Shown here piece after piece: positions 22,149-31,049 of a stretch of 50,761 nt of DNA (the stretch's first letter is position 1; every line of letters starts with the position of its first letter). Under the pieces are notes generated by a model. The model was not told where the DNA came from and ran no database searches. It saw only the letters and a list, made by a program, of their open reading frames with translations. Origin of the DNA: Bacteroidales bacterium Bact_19 (lineage in GTDB: Bacteria > Bacteroidota > Bacteroidia > Bacteroidales > ML635J-15); contig LUZK01000076.1 in assembly GCA_001603595.1 (NCBI GenBank), positions 1-50,761 on the forward strand. The letters run 5' to 3'. Position numbers and translations under genes: made by a program.

Positions 22149-24617
22149 TTAGAATTTTAACACAATCCCGCCCATATAATGACGACCTGCTTGTGGGTAG
22201 TAATAACTCCATGTTTTTTCTATGCCTTGTTCAATCCAATAACCACCATAGGCGTTGTTGCTGTACATGAGATTAAATATATTAATCACACTAAATCTGA
22301 ATGAAAGTTCTTTAATATATTTACTGCTTGTGGTATAAGCTAATTGAAGATTATTTAAGAAATATGGATCAAGTTTTCGATCCGGAGATGATGTATTATC
22401 AAAGTATTGTGAACCCACATATTTTGAAATCCAGCTTATTTGTAATCCGGAAATTGGAATAAAATTCAGCTGAGCAGCAGACACAATATTTGGGGAATAT
22501 GCAATATCTGTTGTTCCAAGTTCTTGAGATTCAATAGTTTCGTTCCAGCTATCATCATAAGCACTTACATAACTTACAAAGTTCAGTATTTTGTTTTGAC
22601 TTAAAGTTGTATTAGCTTCAACAGAGAACCATGATAAAGGCTTGTAGTTTAACGCAATTTCAATTCCACGACGGAATGATTCCGGAACATTAGTCATAAT
22701 ATCATATCCTACACTTGATTTTTCGCCTGTAGGAATTAACTGATTTTTGTAATACATATAATACAAGTTGAAATTTGCTATAAAATTTCTGTTCTTGTAA
22801 TTATAACCTGCTTCGTAATCTATAAGTTTTTCAGGTAAAGGTGTTTTTGAAGGATCTTCGGCTGCGTCCTTAAACATTGTTCGTGTAGGTTCGCGATGAG
22901 CTACAGCATAAGAAAAATATGCATTAGAGTTGTTGTTTATATTAAACATTAATCCGGCTTTTGGATTGATAAAGTTATAAACATGATTTTGTTCTAAAGT
23001 CCTGAGATTTCCGTTTCCGTCAAGTTCGTAGTCAATACCATCGAGGGTGTAGTTTATGTTGCGATATTGTATGTCACCATAAATATACAAGTTTTTAATA
23101 ATTTCGTAATTGGCTTTTGCAAATACACTGAAATCTGTTTTAATTCCCTTATTTCTATACCATTCATAATCTTTTGGTATGTTTATGGCATGTTTCATCC
23201 AGATAATTTTACCAAAATGATCGCCATCGTATTTATTAAAGCCTGTTCCGATAGTAAGGTATAATTTTTTAAGATTATAATTTGCATTTATATTCGCACC
23301 ATAAAAATCATTGCCCATCATTTTTCTATGAATCATGTCGGTTCTAGAAATAATAATGTCCGGAACGGGAATAGTATCTGTTCCCGAAATTACAGGAGGA
23401 TTTGTGATATGAATAGGGGTGATCCCGTACTTCGAAAGTTTTGCATTTTGTTTATATTGTTCGTAATACCCATCTCCTCTAACATAAAATGTTGATGCAT
23501 TTATGTCGAAATTTTCAGAAAATTTATGTGATAAAAGTAGTTGATAATGCGTTTGAATGTAATTATCAGTTTGGTCTTTATAATACAAGCGATTACCGTT
23601 TTCGTCCCAATATTCTCCGGCAGGATTATAGGTTCTGTTTGTAAGAAGTGAATCTTTGGGCACTCCCCACCAGCTTATTCCGGTTCTTTCTTTACCGTGA
23701 ATGAAATTAAATTTAATCAATGAGTTTTTTCCTCTCCAAGCACTTGATATTGTTGCAGCTTGATGGTCGGAGAAAGAGTTTTCTATATATCCGTCGCTGT
23801 TTAGGTTCGACAATCTCATATCGAAACTTAGTCCGTTTTCCAATAAACCTGTACCTATTAAAAGACTTTGTTTAAAAGTGTTAAAACTTCCTCCGTTTAA
23901 GTGTATTTCTCCATAAGGATTATTATTCAGATTGTGAGTAAGAAAGTTCATGCTTCCGCCGAAAGATGCAGCTCCGTTAGTTGAAGTTCCTACACCTCTA
24001 GTAATTTGAATATTATTAACTGAATTGGCAAAATCAGGCATATTAACCCAAAAAACAGTTTGAGACTCTGCATCATTTAGAGGAATACCATTAATGGTTA
24101 CATTAATTCTACTGGGATCTGTTCCTCTAATCCTGTAATTAGTGTACCCTATTCCTGTTCCGGATTCTGATGTGGCAACAAAAGACGGTGTAAGTTCGAG
24201 AATATAAGGAATGTCCTGAACAATGTTTCTTTGACGTATTTCTTCAATCCCAACAAATGTATAAGTCATTGGGGATTTTTGGTCGGATCTGGTGGCTTTA
24301 ACAATGATTTCTTCGGAAATAAAAGGGTTTTTCTCTAATATAATAACCCCAAGGTCAATGTTGTTTTTTATTTCTAAAGTAAGTTGTCGGGATTGATATC
24401 CGATAAAACTGAATTCGAGAGTAATTATTCCCGGTTTTACTCTTAGCGAGAATTTTCCTTCATCATCGGAGATTGTTCCTAAAAAAGAATTTTTAACAAC
24501 AATGCCTGCCCCAGTAAGAGGATTCCCTTCGGAGTCGGCAATACGACCACTGATTTGTTGTGCACTAGCAATCGTGCATAAAATACTAAAACACAAAATT
24601 AAATTTAATAGTTTCAT
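22149..24617 (-). CDS. TonB-dependent outer-membrane receptor, probably for thiamin
   Basis: The protein is 822 residues. A signal peptide (MKLLNLILCFSILCTIASAQ) is followed by a carboxypeptidase-D-regulatory-like domain (QISGRIADSEGNPLTGAGIVVKN...FIGYQ, about residues 20-105), a plug domain (about 115-225, with YRIRGTDPSRINVTINGIPLNDAESQTVFW and RGVGTSTNGAASFGGSMNF), and a 22-strand-type barrel ending in HYMGGIVLKF. Such receptors import scarce nutrients with energy from TonB. The gene sits behind a TPP riboswitch (24681-24753), so thiamin or a thiamin phosphate is the likely cargo, as for known Bacteroidetes thiamin receptors. Its ATG is buried in a long leader hairpin (24611-24661). A terminator follows. 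Confidence 0.9.
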   Translation of the reverse strand: MKLLNLILCFSILCTIASAQQISGRIADSEGNPLTGAGIVVKNSFLGTISDDEGKFSLRVKPGIITLEFSFIGYQSRQLTLEIKNNIDLGVIILEKNPFISEEIIVKATRSDQKSPMTYTFVGIEEIRQRNIVQDIPYILELTPSFVATSESGTGIGYTNYRIRGTDPSRINVTINGIPLNDAESQTVFWVNMPDFANSVNNIQITRGVGTSTNGAASFGGSMNFLTHNLNNNPYGEIHLNGGSFNTFKQSLLIGTGLLENGLSFDMRLSNLNSDGYIENSFSDHQAATISSAWRGKNSLIKFNFIHGKERTGISWWGVPKDSLLTNRTYNPAGEYWDENGNRLYYKDQTDNYIQTHYQLLLSHKFSENFDINASTFYVRGDGYYEQYKQNAKLSKYGITPIHITNPPVISGTDTIPVPDIIISRTDMIHRKMMGNDFYGANINANYNLKKLYLTIGTGFNKYDGDHFGKIIWMKHAINIPKDYEWYRNKGIKTDFSVFAKANYEIIKNLYIYGDIQYRNINYTLDGIDYELDGNGNLRTLEQNHVYNFINPKAGLMFNINNNSNAYFSYAVAHREPTRTMFKDAAEDPSKTPLPEKLIDYEAGYNYKNRNFIANFNLYYMYYKNQLIPTGEKSSVGYDIMTNVPESFRRGIEIALNYKPLSWFSVEANTTLSQNKILNFVSYVSAYDDSWNETIESQELGTTDIAYSPNIVSAAQLNFIPISGLQISWISKYVGSQYFDNTSSPDRKLDPYFLNNLQLAYTTSSKYIKELSFRFSVINIFNLMYSNNAYGGYWIEQGIEKTWSYYYPQAGRHYMGGIVLKF

Positions 24618-24661
24618 AATAATTAAATTTTAAGTTAAACAAAATTTAATTGGGATGAAAC
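24611..24661 (-). promoter_or_regulatory. expression-platform hairpin that buries the receptor start codon
   Basis: Two nested perfect inverted repeats: 24611-24617 (GTTTCAT) with 24655-24661 (ATGAAAC), and 24621-24631 (AATTAAATTTT) with 24641-24651 (AAAATTTAATT). Together they make an 18-pair stem with one 3x3 internal loop and a 9-base apical loop. The initiator ATG (24615-24617) is paired inside the outer stem, so the hairpin should block translation when formed. Confidence 0.7.
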
Positions 24662-24680
24662 TATACACGGATTTAATCAT

Positions 24681-24753
24681 TGACCTCCCTACGTCGGTAT
24701 TACCCGAGTCAGGTTCAAAGGGTATGATCTCAGCCGGTATGGCACCCCCGTCA
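24681..24753 (-). promoter_or_regulatory. TPP riboswitch (thi box) aptamer
   Basis: The minus strand carries the invariant thi-box words in order: GGGGGTGCC, CCGGCTGAGATCATACCC, GAACCTGACTCGGGTAATACCG and GTAGGGAGGTCA, closed by a TGAC/GTCA P1 pairing. It binds thiamin diphosphate in the nascent mRNA. It lies about 64 bases ahead of the TonB receptor ATG, and the start-codon hairpin occupies the space between. Confidence 0.96.
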
Positions 24754-24791
24754 CTTTTGACTCTACAAAATTAAACTAAATTTTAATTCTA

Positions 24792-24799
24792 CAAAAATA
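24792..24799 (-). promoter_or_regulatory. promoter -7 box ahead of the TPP riboswitch
   Basis: The minus strand reads TATTTTTG (TAnnTTTG). Transcription would begin near 24786, giving a leader of roughly 170 bases that contains the whole riboswitch. Confidence 0.55.
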
Positions 24800-24826
24800 A
24801 ATGAGTACAAATTTTAAATTGAGATT

Positions 24827-25399
24827 TTATTTTTCAGCAACAAAACCAAAATGTAAAGAAAGACCATCAATATTAAAAATATTTTTAAATCCGGATTTTT
24901 GTAGGTTTTCTTTTACTTTTTCAGGTTTTATTCTGTGATTTAATGGAGGTCCCATTTCGATTTCCGGCGATTGTTCTGGAGACCAATCAATAATAAGTAT
25001 TTTGCCACCTTTCTTCAAAGCTTTATATGAATTTGCAAGCCATTTTTCAGGAGTATTCAACTCGTGATATACTGCAATGCTCCACACAGCAATAAGGTCA
25101 TCTTTTGCGAATGGAATTTGATTGTCTTCAATTTGAAGTGGGAATACATTATTAGTATTATTGTTTGCGATCATTGTGTTAATCATTTCTTCGTCAATAT
25201 CCAGAGCAAAAATTCTGGAATTGGTGAAATACTCAGCTAAAATAAATGTGAAAAATCCTGTTCCTGCGCCATAATCAACTATATTTCCACTTTCTTTTAA
25301 ATCAAGATATTTAACAATAATATCCGGAGGAATCAGTTTTAATCTTTTGTTATCGTTTAGTTTGTTTTTGTTTTTAGGATTAAATTTTTTATCAGACAT
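24827..25399 (-). CDS. class I SAM-dependent methyltransferase
   Basis: This 190-residue protein has the Rossmann SAM-binding motif NIVDYGAGTGFFTFILAEYF, an acidic residue at the end of strand 2 (IFALDIDEEMI), and the later motifs AVWSIAVYHEL and ALKKGGKILIIDWSPE of the Methyltransf_11/25 group. The substrate is unknown. The N-terminus is Lys/Asn-rich (SDKKFNPKNKNKLNDNKRLK). It follows the porin-like gene by 18 bases on the same strand and may be co-transcribed with it. Confidence 0.85.
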   Translation of the reverse strand: MSDKKFNPKNKNKLNDNKRLKLIPPDIIVKYLDLKESGNIVDYGAGTGFFTFILAEYFTNSRIFALDIDEEMINTMIANNNTNNVFPLQIEDNQIPFAKDDLIAVWSIAVYHELNTPEKWLANSYKALKKGGKILIIDWSPEQSPEIEMGPPLNHRIKPEKVKENLQKSGFKNIFNIDGLSLHFGFVAEK

Positions 25400-25417
25400 A
25401 TATTTAAGATAAAATAA

Positions 25418-26680
25418 TTAAAAATGGTAGTAAGCTCCAAAAATGACTCTATAGTTAATTACTTCTTTAGCATTTAAAGGAATAGCTTTATCGGAATATG
25501 TATTATCTCCAAAAGCTGCTGCTGTAATATCAAATTCGGCAGCAAATTGTAAGTTATTAATATAATAATTCAATCGAGGAGAAATTCTATAAATATAAGC
25601 AATGTTTACTCCGTGTCCTCCTGGTTTGTCAATAATACTTTTTGCTGTCCCTAGATTTTTATTGTATCCTGCAAAAATACCCGGTTGCCATTTTTTACTT
25701 GTTGTTGAAATATCTATCCATCCTGCAATATTTCTGGTTGGAACATAATCTTTTTCCTGATTTACAGGGTCAATTATTCTGTGAACTGCGTAACCGCCGG
25801 GCATCATAATACCACTTGAATTTTCTACGTACACTCCTGAAATTTTGAAATTTATAGGTCTTAACTTTAAATTCAAATATACAGCTCCACAGTATGATTC
25901 CACGAGTTGCTTTGTAATATAATTAGCAGAAGTTTTTAATTCCGGTAGCATGGAATGCCAATTCCCAATAATACCTGTCGAAACAGAGGTGTTTTTGTCT
26001 TTGTTTGATTTGGTATAGTTTAAATGAACATTCAGACCGGGCGTTTTAGAATTTCTAATATAGTCGGGACTGGCTATCCCATTTATGTTTTTTGATGAAA
26101 AATCTCGTTCGCTGTAGGCTGTGATAGCAAGTTTTAAATTATTTAATTTATAATAATATTTTATGAGAGGATTGCGACTAAATGGAGCAAAAGACATTCC
26201 AGTATTGAATGAAACTGTTCCGGGAAAACATTCGAGGGCAAACATTGGATGCCAAAATTGTCCCATCATTAAACCTGATTTTTCCCAATCCAGATTTATT
26301 GTAGCATGTCTTAGTCTATATCCGTTAATGTCGGCATCAGTATGTCCGAAAAATTCGGCTTCAATCATTGCAGAAGTTTTTGCCCCAAGAGCATCAGGTC
26401 CGGAGATTGCAGTTTTTAGACGAGTTTGAATTGCAAGGAAATTAAAATTTGGACTTGCATTAATGTCATTTCCATTTTCATCATATTCTGGAGCTTTAGG
26501 CCAAAGCATCAGATGTCCTTCCCTTGCAGCAAGAACTTGCCTGCTATCGAAAAATGCATCATATTTTACGTAACCCGACCAGCTAATTTTAATTGTTTTA
26601 TCTTCTTTTTTTTTTTCTTGAGCAATAAGACCTATAGAAAAAAACAAAATTGTAACGAATATTAAATTTAATCTAATCAT
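25418..26680 (-). CDS. predicted outer-membrane porin-like protein
   Basis: The protein is 420 residues. A signal peptide (MIRLNLIFVTILFFSIGLIAQ) is followed by a Lys/Glu-rich linker and a barrel beginning ISWSGYVKYDAFFDSRQ. Segments such as ARLKTAISGPDALGAKTSAMIEAEFFG-like, GYRLRHATINLDWEKSGLMMGQFWHP and a C-terminal YRVIFGAYYHF (aromatic last residue) are typical of porins of the DcaP-like or phosphoselective type. It probably forms an outer-membrane channel, of unknown specificity. Confidence 0.75.
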   Translation of the reverse strand: MIRLNLIFVTILFFSIGLIAQEKKKEDKTIKISWSGYVKYDAFFDSRQVLAAREGHLMLWPKAPEYDENGNDINASPNFNFLAIQTRLKTAISGPDALGAKTSAMIEAEFFGHTDADINGYRLRHATINLDWEKSGLMMGQFWHPMFALECFPGTVSFNTGMSFAPFSRNPLIKYYYKLNNLKLAITAYSERDFSSKNINGIASPDYIRNSKTPGLNVHLNYTKSNKDKNTSVSTGIIGNWHSMLPELKTSANYITKQLVESYCGAVYLNLKLRPINFKISGVYVENSSGIMMPGGYAVHRIIDPVNQEKDYVPTRNIAGWIDISTTSKKWQPGIFAGYNKNLGTAKSIIDKPGGHGVNIAYIYRISPRLNYYINNLQFAAEFDITAAAFGDNTYSDKAIPLNAKEVINYRVIFGAYYHF

Positions 26681-26747
26681 CTAAAAAAATATTGTTATCG
26701 AGTGAATTTCATTTTTAAGTTATGATTTAAGAATAATTGAAAGGAAT

Positions 26748-26966
26748 TTATTCCAAAAGTTTTTTCTTTAATTTTTCGAATTCTTTTTCATCAATTACCC
26801 CTTCTTCCAATAAATTTTGTAATTTTAATAATTCATCAGCAACACTATTTCGGCCAATATATCTAAACTTACTGGTTTTCTTTGGTGTAAAAAGCAATTT
26901 CCATAACCAAAAAATTATCAAAACTATCAGGATTAAAATAATCAATAGGAAAATTATTCTTACCAT
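26748..26966 (-). CDS. small membrane protein with C-terminal SHOCT domain
   Basis: The protein is 72 residues. An N-terminal transmembrane helix (about residues 3-25, [23 protein letters not shown]) is followed by a basic stretch and a SHOCT-like tail, [35 protein letters not shown] motifs are short helical hairpins common at the ends of membrane proteins and may bind nucleic acid or other proteins. A promoter box at 26984-26991 lies 17 bases before the ATG. It is divergent to valS. Confidence 0.8.
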   Translation of the reverse strand: MVRIIFLLIILILIVLIIFWLWKLLFTPKKTSKFRYIGRNSVADELLKLQNLLEEGVIDEKEFEKLKKKLLE

Positions 26967-26983
26967 AGCAATTTAATTTTTTG

Positions 26984-26991
26984 CAAATATA
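26984..26991 (-). promoter_or_regulatory. promoter -7 box for the SHOCT gene
   Basis: The minus strand reads TATATTTG (TAnnTTTG). Confidence 0.5.
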
Positions 26992-27071
26992 AATTAAAAA
27001 TTAAATGTACAACTAATTTCATTAAATACAATTTTATGGGGTTAAAAAATGGGAATTTAAGTGATAATAAT

Positions 27072-27079
27072 TATTTTTG
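27072..27079 (+). promoter_or_regulatory. promoter -7 box for valS
   Basis: TATTTTTG (TAnnTTTG) 25 bases before the ATG at 27105. It lies inside the longer upstream frame and so argues against the earlier in-frame ATG at 27036. Confidence 0.55.
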
Positions 27080-27104
27080 CGAAAAATTTTTGAATATTAT
27101 TTTT

Positions 27105-29735
27105 ATGGAAATATCAGCGAAATACGATGCCTCTAAGATCGAAGAAAAGTGGTATAAATACTGGATTGAAAAAAATTATTTTGGCTCAGAGCCCGATGAT
27201 AGAGAACCTTACGTAAACGTTATCCCGCCGCCAAATGTTACTGGAGTTTTACATATGGGACACATGTTGAATAATACAATTCAGGATGTATTGGTAAGGC
27301 GAGCTCGACAACTTGGCAAAAATGCTGTTTGGATACCCGGAACAGATCATGCAAGTATTGCTACAGAAGCAAAAGTTGTTGCTAAACTTAAAGCAGAGGG
27401 CATTGATAAATCTACTCTAACACGCGAGGAGTTTTTAAAACATGCCTGGGAATGGAAGGAAAAGCACGGAGGCATTATACTTGAGCAGTTAAAAAAACTT
27501 GGTGCTTCATGTGATTGGAGCAGGACATGCTTCACAATGGATGAAATAAGAAGTAAGTCTGTTATCCGTGTATTTGTAGATTTGTACAATAAAGGATTGA
27601 TATATAGAGGGGTAAGAATGGTGAATTGGGATCCGGAAGCAAAAACAGCTGTTTCTGATGAAGAAGTTATATATGTTGAAGAAGTAAGCAAATTATATTA
27701 TGTAAAATATAGAATTGAAGGGGAAGACGGATTTTTAACCATTGCTACCACCAGGCCAGAAACAATTCTTGGTGATACGGCAGTTTGTGTAAATCCTAAT
27801 GATGACAGGTATACTCATCTAAAGGGAAAAAGAGTTATAGTGCCAATGGTAAACCGTACGGTTCCAATAATTTTTGATGAGTATGTTGATATTGAATTTG
27901 GAACGGGATGCTTAAAAATAACTCCTGCCCATGACATAAATGATTATGAAATAGGCATAAAACACAATTTACCTTCAATAGATATTCTTAACGATGACGG
28001 AACTTTGAGCGAACAAGCTCAATTATTTGTAGGAGTTGATAGATTTGAGGCACGTAAGTTAGCAGTTGAAGAATTGCAAAAATCAGGGTACTTATTAAAA
28101 ATTGAAGATTATACAAATAAAGTCGGAAGAAGTGAACGAACCAATGCTGTTATAGAACCAAAATTATCCATGCAGTGGTTTTTGAAGATGGAAAATCTTG
28201 TAAAACCCGCTATCGAAGCTGTTAATAACGGAGAGATAGAAATTATTCCGACCAAATTTAAAAATGTTTATCGTCATTGGATGGAAAATGTCAAGGACTG
28301 GTGTATTAGTCGTCAGTTATGGTGGGGTCATCGTATTCCTGCGTATTACATTCAAGGAACTAATGAATTTGTTGTAGCAGAAACCGATGAAGAAGCTTTG
28401 AGTCTTGCAAGGCAAAAAATTAATAATCCTAACCTTAGTTTCTCTGATTTACATCAAGATGATGATGTTTTAGATACATGGTTTTCTTCATGGTTATGGC
28501 CAATTTCTGTTTTTGACGGAATATTAAATCCAGATAATACTGAATTCAAATATTATTATCCTACTAATGATTTAGTAACTGCACCAGAAATATTGTTTTT
28601 CTGGGTAGCACGAATGATCATTGCAGGATATGAATACACAGGGGAAAAACCTTTTAGTAATGTCTATCTCCATGGTATAGTACGAGATAAACTTCGCAGA
28701 AAAATGTCAAAATCGCTGGGTAATTCCCCTGACCCCTTAGATTTAATTGCAAAATACGGAGCAGATGGAGTTAGAGTTGGAATGTTGTTATGTGCTCCTG
28801 CGGGAAACGATTTGTTGTACGATGATTCATTACCTGAACAAGGAAGAAATTTCGCTAATAAAATATGGAATGCCTTTAGGTTAGTAAAATCATGGAATCC
28901 GGATTCTACTATTGCTGCTCCTGAACACTCTATTCTTGCAGCAGAATGGATGCAAAATAAAATTTATGAGGCACTTTCGCAGATAAATAATCATTTCTAT
29001 AATTTCAGAATATCAGATGCTTTAATGAGTGTATATAAACTCTTCTGGGATGACTTTGCTTCATGGTACTTAGAAATTGTTAAACCGGAATATCAGAAAC
29101 CCATAGATTTAACAACCTATCAAAAGACAATAGAATTGTTTAAAGAATTAATACTTATCATCCATCCATTTATGCCATTTATTTCCGAAGAAATTTGGCA
29201 ACATTTAAAAGATGAAAAAGATAGAGATTCGGTTGTAATAGCAAGCTGGCCGGAATTAAAACCATTCGACGAAAAACTAATAAGTGATTTTGAAGATTGT
29301 AAGCACATTGTTGCAGGAATTCGTACTATTCGACAGGAGAAAAATATTCCCAATAAAGAAAAATTAAGTTTGAAAATAATTATAAACGATGTGTATAGTG
29401 GGAGATTTAATCCGATAATAATAAAACTTGGAAATCTTGAAAGTATTGAGTTAACAAATGAAAAACCAGACTTAGCATCTTCATTTTTGGTAAAAACAAC
29501 AGAGCTTTTTATTCCACTTGGCAATATGATAAATAAAGATGAAGAACTTAAAAAACTCGAGAACGAACTTGAATATCAAAAAGGTTTTCTCAGGTCCGTA
29601 ATGTCTAAACTTTCGAATGAGAAATTTGTAAATAATGCACCTAAAAACGTTGTGGATAATGAACTAAAAAAAAAGAACGATGCTGAAGAGAAAATAAAGA
29701 TTCTTGAAGAGCAGATAGATAAATTAAGAAAGTAA
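27105..29735 (+). CDS. valS: valine--tRNA ligase
   Basis: This class Ia aminoacyl-tRNA synthetase of 876 residues charges tRNA(Val). The HIGH motif is HMGH at 50-53 ([13 protein letters not shown]), the CP1 editing domain is in the middle ([36 protein letters not shown]), and the KMSKS motif is at 533-537. Other signatures are [17 protein letters not shown] and [13 protein letters not shown]. The C-terminal coiled coil ([20 protein letters not shown] to the end) is the valine-specific tRNA-binding arm. ATG 27105 gives the usual start ([20 protein letters not shown]); the earlier in-frame ATG precedes the promoter box. Confidence 0.97.
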   Translation: MEISAKYDASKIEEKWYKYWIEKNYFGSEPDDREPYVNVIPPPNVTGVLHMGHMLNNTIQDVLVRRARQLGKNAVWIPGTDHASIATEAKVVAKLKAEGIDKSTLTREEFLKHAWEWKEKHGGIILEQLKKLGASCDWSRTCFTMDEIRSKSVIRVFVDLYNKGLIYRGVRMVNWDPEAKTAVSDEEVIYVEEVSKLYYVKYRIEGEDGFLTIATTRPETILGDTAVCVNPNDDRYTHLKGKRVIVPMVNRTVPIIFDEYVDIEFGTGCLKITPAHDINDYEIGIKHNLPSIDILNDDGTLSEQAQLFVGVDRFEARKLAVEELQKSGYLLKIEDYTNKVGRSERTNAVIEPKLSMQWFLKMENLVKPAIEAVNNGEIEIIPTKFKNVYRHWMENVKDWCISRQLWWGHRIPAYYIQGTNEFVVAETDEEALSLARQKINNPNLSFSDLHQDDDVLDTWFSSWLWPISVFDGILNPDNTEFKYYYPTNDLVTAPEILFFWVARMIIAGYEYTGEKPFSNVYLHGIVRDKLRRKMSKSLGNSPDPLDLIAKYGADGVRVGMLLCAPAGNDLLYDDSLPEQGRNFANKIWNAFRLVKSWNPDSTIAAPEHSILAAEWMQNKIYEALSQINNHFYNFRISDALMSVYKLFWDDFASWYLEIVKPEYQKPIDLTTYQKTIELFKELILIIHPFMPFISEEIWQHLKDEKDRDSVVIASWPELKPFDEKLISDFEDCKHIVAGIRTIRQEKNIPNKEKLSLKIIINDVYSGRFNPIIIKLGNLESIELTNEKPDLASSFLVKTTELFIPLGNMINKDEELKKLENELEYQKGFLRSVMSKLSNEKFVNNAPKNVVDNELKKKNDAEEKIKILEEQIDKLRK

Positions 29736-29739
29736 AAGG

Positions 29740-29764
29740 ATCCGGCGAAAGTCGGATTTTTTTT
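29740..29764 (+). terminator. terminator of valS
   Basis: ATCCGGC-GAAA-GTCGGAT stem (one G-U pair) with a GNRA tetraloop and eight T. Confidence 0.85.
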
Positions 29765-29811
29765 AATGACAAATATCTATTTTGAATTTGTGTTGTTTAA
29801 TTTATTTTTCT

Positions 29812-29831
29812 AAAAAAGCCTCTGACGGCTT
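29812..29831 (-). terminator. terminator of the PorP-OmpA-amidohydrolase operon
   Basis: On the minus strand AAGCC/GGCTT with a 6-base loop is followed by six T. The stem is short but well placed just past the amidohydrolase stop. Confidence 0.6.
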
Positions 29832-29834
29832 GAC

Positions 29835-31049
29835 TTAAAAGCAAAATTCAGTAATGACTGAACTAATTATTTTATTTTTTAGAGGATCTATATCCAAATC
29901 AATGAAACCATATTCTAAAGAATTTACACAATAAGCTTCAATAAATTCTTCGAGGTTTAATCGTTGCGAGGGAACAGGTGGAAATAAACTTTGCCGAATT
30001 GCTTCGTTTATTCCGGTTGGCATACCATCTGACCCAAAAATTAAATCTTTACCAGGAACAAAACCAGCTTCATCTATAAGCATTCTGAATGGATTGTTTG
30101 CAACAATATACTTTTCCGGTAGTCTATCGCTATAAATAATAGAATCCATGTTGAAATTAGGTTGCATACACAAAACAATTCCTAGTTTTTTTGCTTTTAA
30201 AGCTTGTTGTTTGTTTATAAATTGAACATGTTCGAGTCTAACCTGTTTTTCTATAAGACATGATTTAAAATTTTCAATGATTCGTAGTGTTTGTTCTATT
30301 GCTATATCACCAATAGCATGAATAGCGACTTTAGTTTTTGATTGAATTATTTTTTCAAGTGTTTCGGAAAGATCTTTGTATGAATGAATAAGGATAGGAT
30401 TTGAAGTTGTTTTGTAAGAATCAATTGCAGCAGTTTTTGTTCCTATGGCACCATCGGTGAAAATTTTTACTCCTTTGAAAACTTCTTTTTTCTTATCATT
30501 CAAAGCAAAGTAAAACCCTGGATCTGTCCAAATTTCGATGAAATGTCTGAGATTTGAATTTCTTAGAAATTCAATAATTTCGGGATTTCTAACAAACATA
30601 TCTGAATGGGAAATTACACCCTTAGATAGAGAATCATTAAGAAATGCTTTAAGTTTTTCGGCAGAAAATTCAAAAATTGAGGATATATATTCGATTATTG
30701 AGAGAAGATTTTTTTCTATCCAATTTTGATTATCAAAATTTTTAATCCATTCTGGAAAATCTTTAATAATCAAATCTTTAGCAGAATTATTTAAGAAATA
30801 GTTATGTAGAGAATTGTTACAGATTATTAAAGGTGGAAGATTTGAAAAATCATTATTATTGAACGTATAGAAAGAGTCGAACCAGCCTGTAAAAATTGAG
30901 AAAGTACTTTTATTTGATGAGGCATTATTTGTAATAATTTTGGTTGCATATTTTTTTGAAGTAATATCAAACAAAGAAACCGATTCAGATAAATTAGCAT
31001 AAGAGAATAAATGATTGTGATTGTCTTTAAGTAAAGGGATTCTAATCAT
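29835..31049 (-). CDS. amidohydrolase (Amidohydro_3/YtcJ-like)
   Basis: This 404-residue metal-dependent hydrolase has the N-terminal HxH motif (KDNHNHLFSY), HAIGDIAIEQ and LEHVQF (metal and substrate His), and the catalytic Asp in FGSDGMPTG, all typical of the YtcJ-like branch. It is shorter than most members (about 500-550), with a compact N-terminus and no signal peptide, so it is cytoplasmic. Its ATG overlaps the stop of the OmpA-family gene as TAATG, which implies translational coupling. The substrate is unknown. A cytoplasmic hydrolase in a T9SS-related operon is unusual. Confidence 0.82.
   Translation of the reverse strand: MIRIPLLKDNHNHLFSYANLSESVSLFDITSKKYATKIITNNASSNKSTFSIFTGWFDSFYTFNNNDFSNLPPLIICNNSLHNYFLNNSAKDLIIKDFPEWIKNFDNQNWIEKNLLSIIEYISSIFEFSAEKLKAFLNDSLSKGVISHSDMFVRNPEIIEFLRNSNLRHFIEIWTDPGFYFALNDKKKEVFKGVKIFTDGAIGTKTAAIDSYKTTSNPILIHSYKDLSETLEKIIQSKTKVAIHAIGDIAIEQTLRIIENFKSCLIEKQVRLEHVQFINKQQALKAKKLGIVLCMQPNFNMDSIIYSDRLPEKYIVANNPFRMLIDEAGFVPGKDLIFGSDGMPTGINEAIRQSLFPPVPSQRLNLEEFIEAYCVNSLEYGFIDLDIDPLKNKIISSVITEFCF

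Noticed and set aside
26748-26966. The overlapping plus-strand frame 26737-26976
   Set aside because: It is the mirror of the SHOCT gene, which has a promoter box, a membrane helix and a known C-terminal motif.
27036-27104. A longer valS beginning at ATG 27036
   Set aside because: The extra 23 residues are unlike ValS N-termini and the frame covers a promoter box at 27072-27079.
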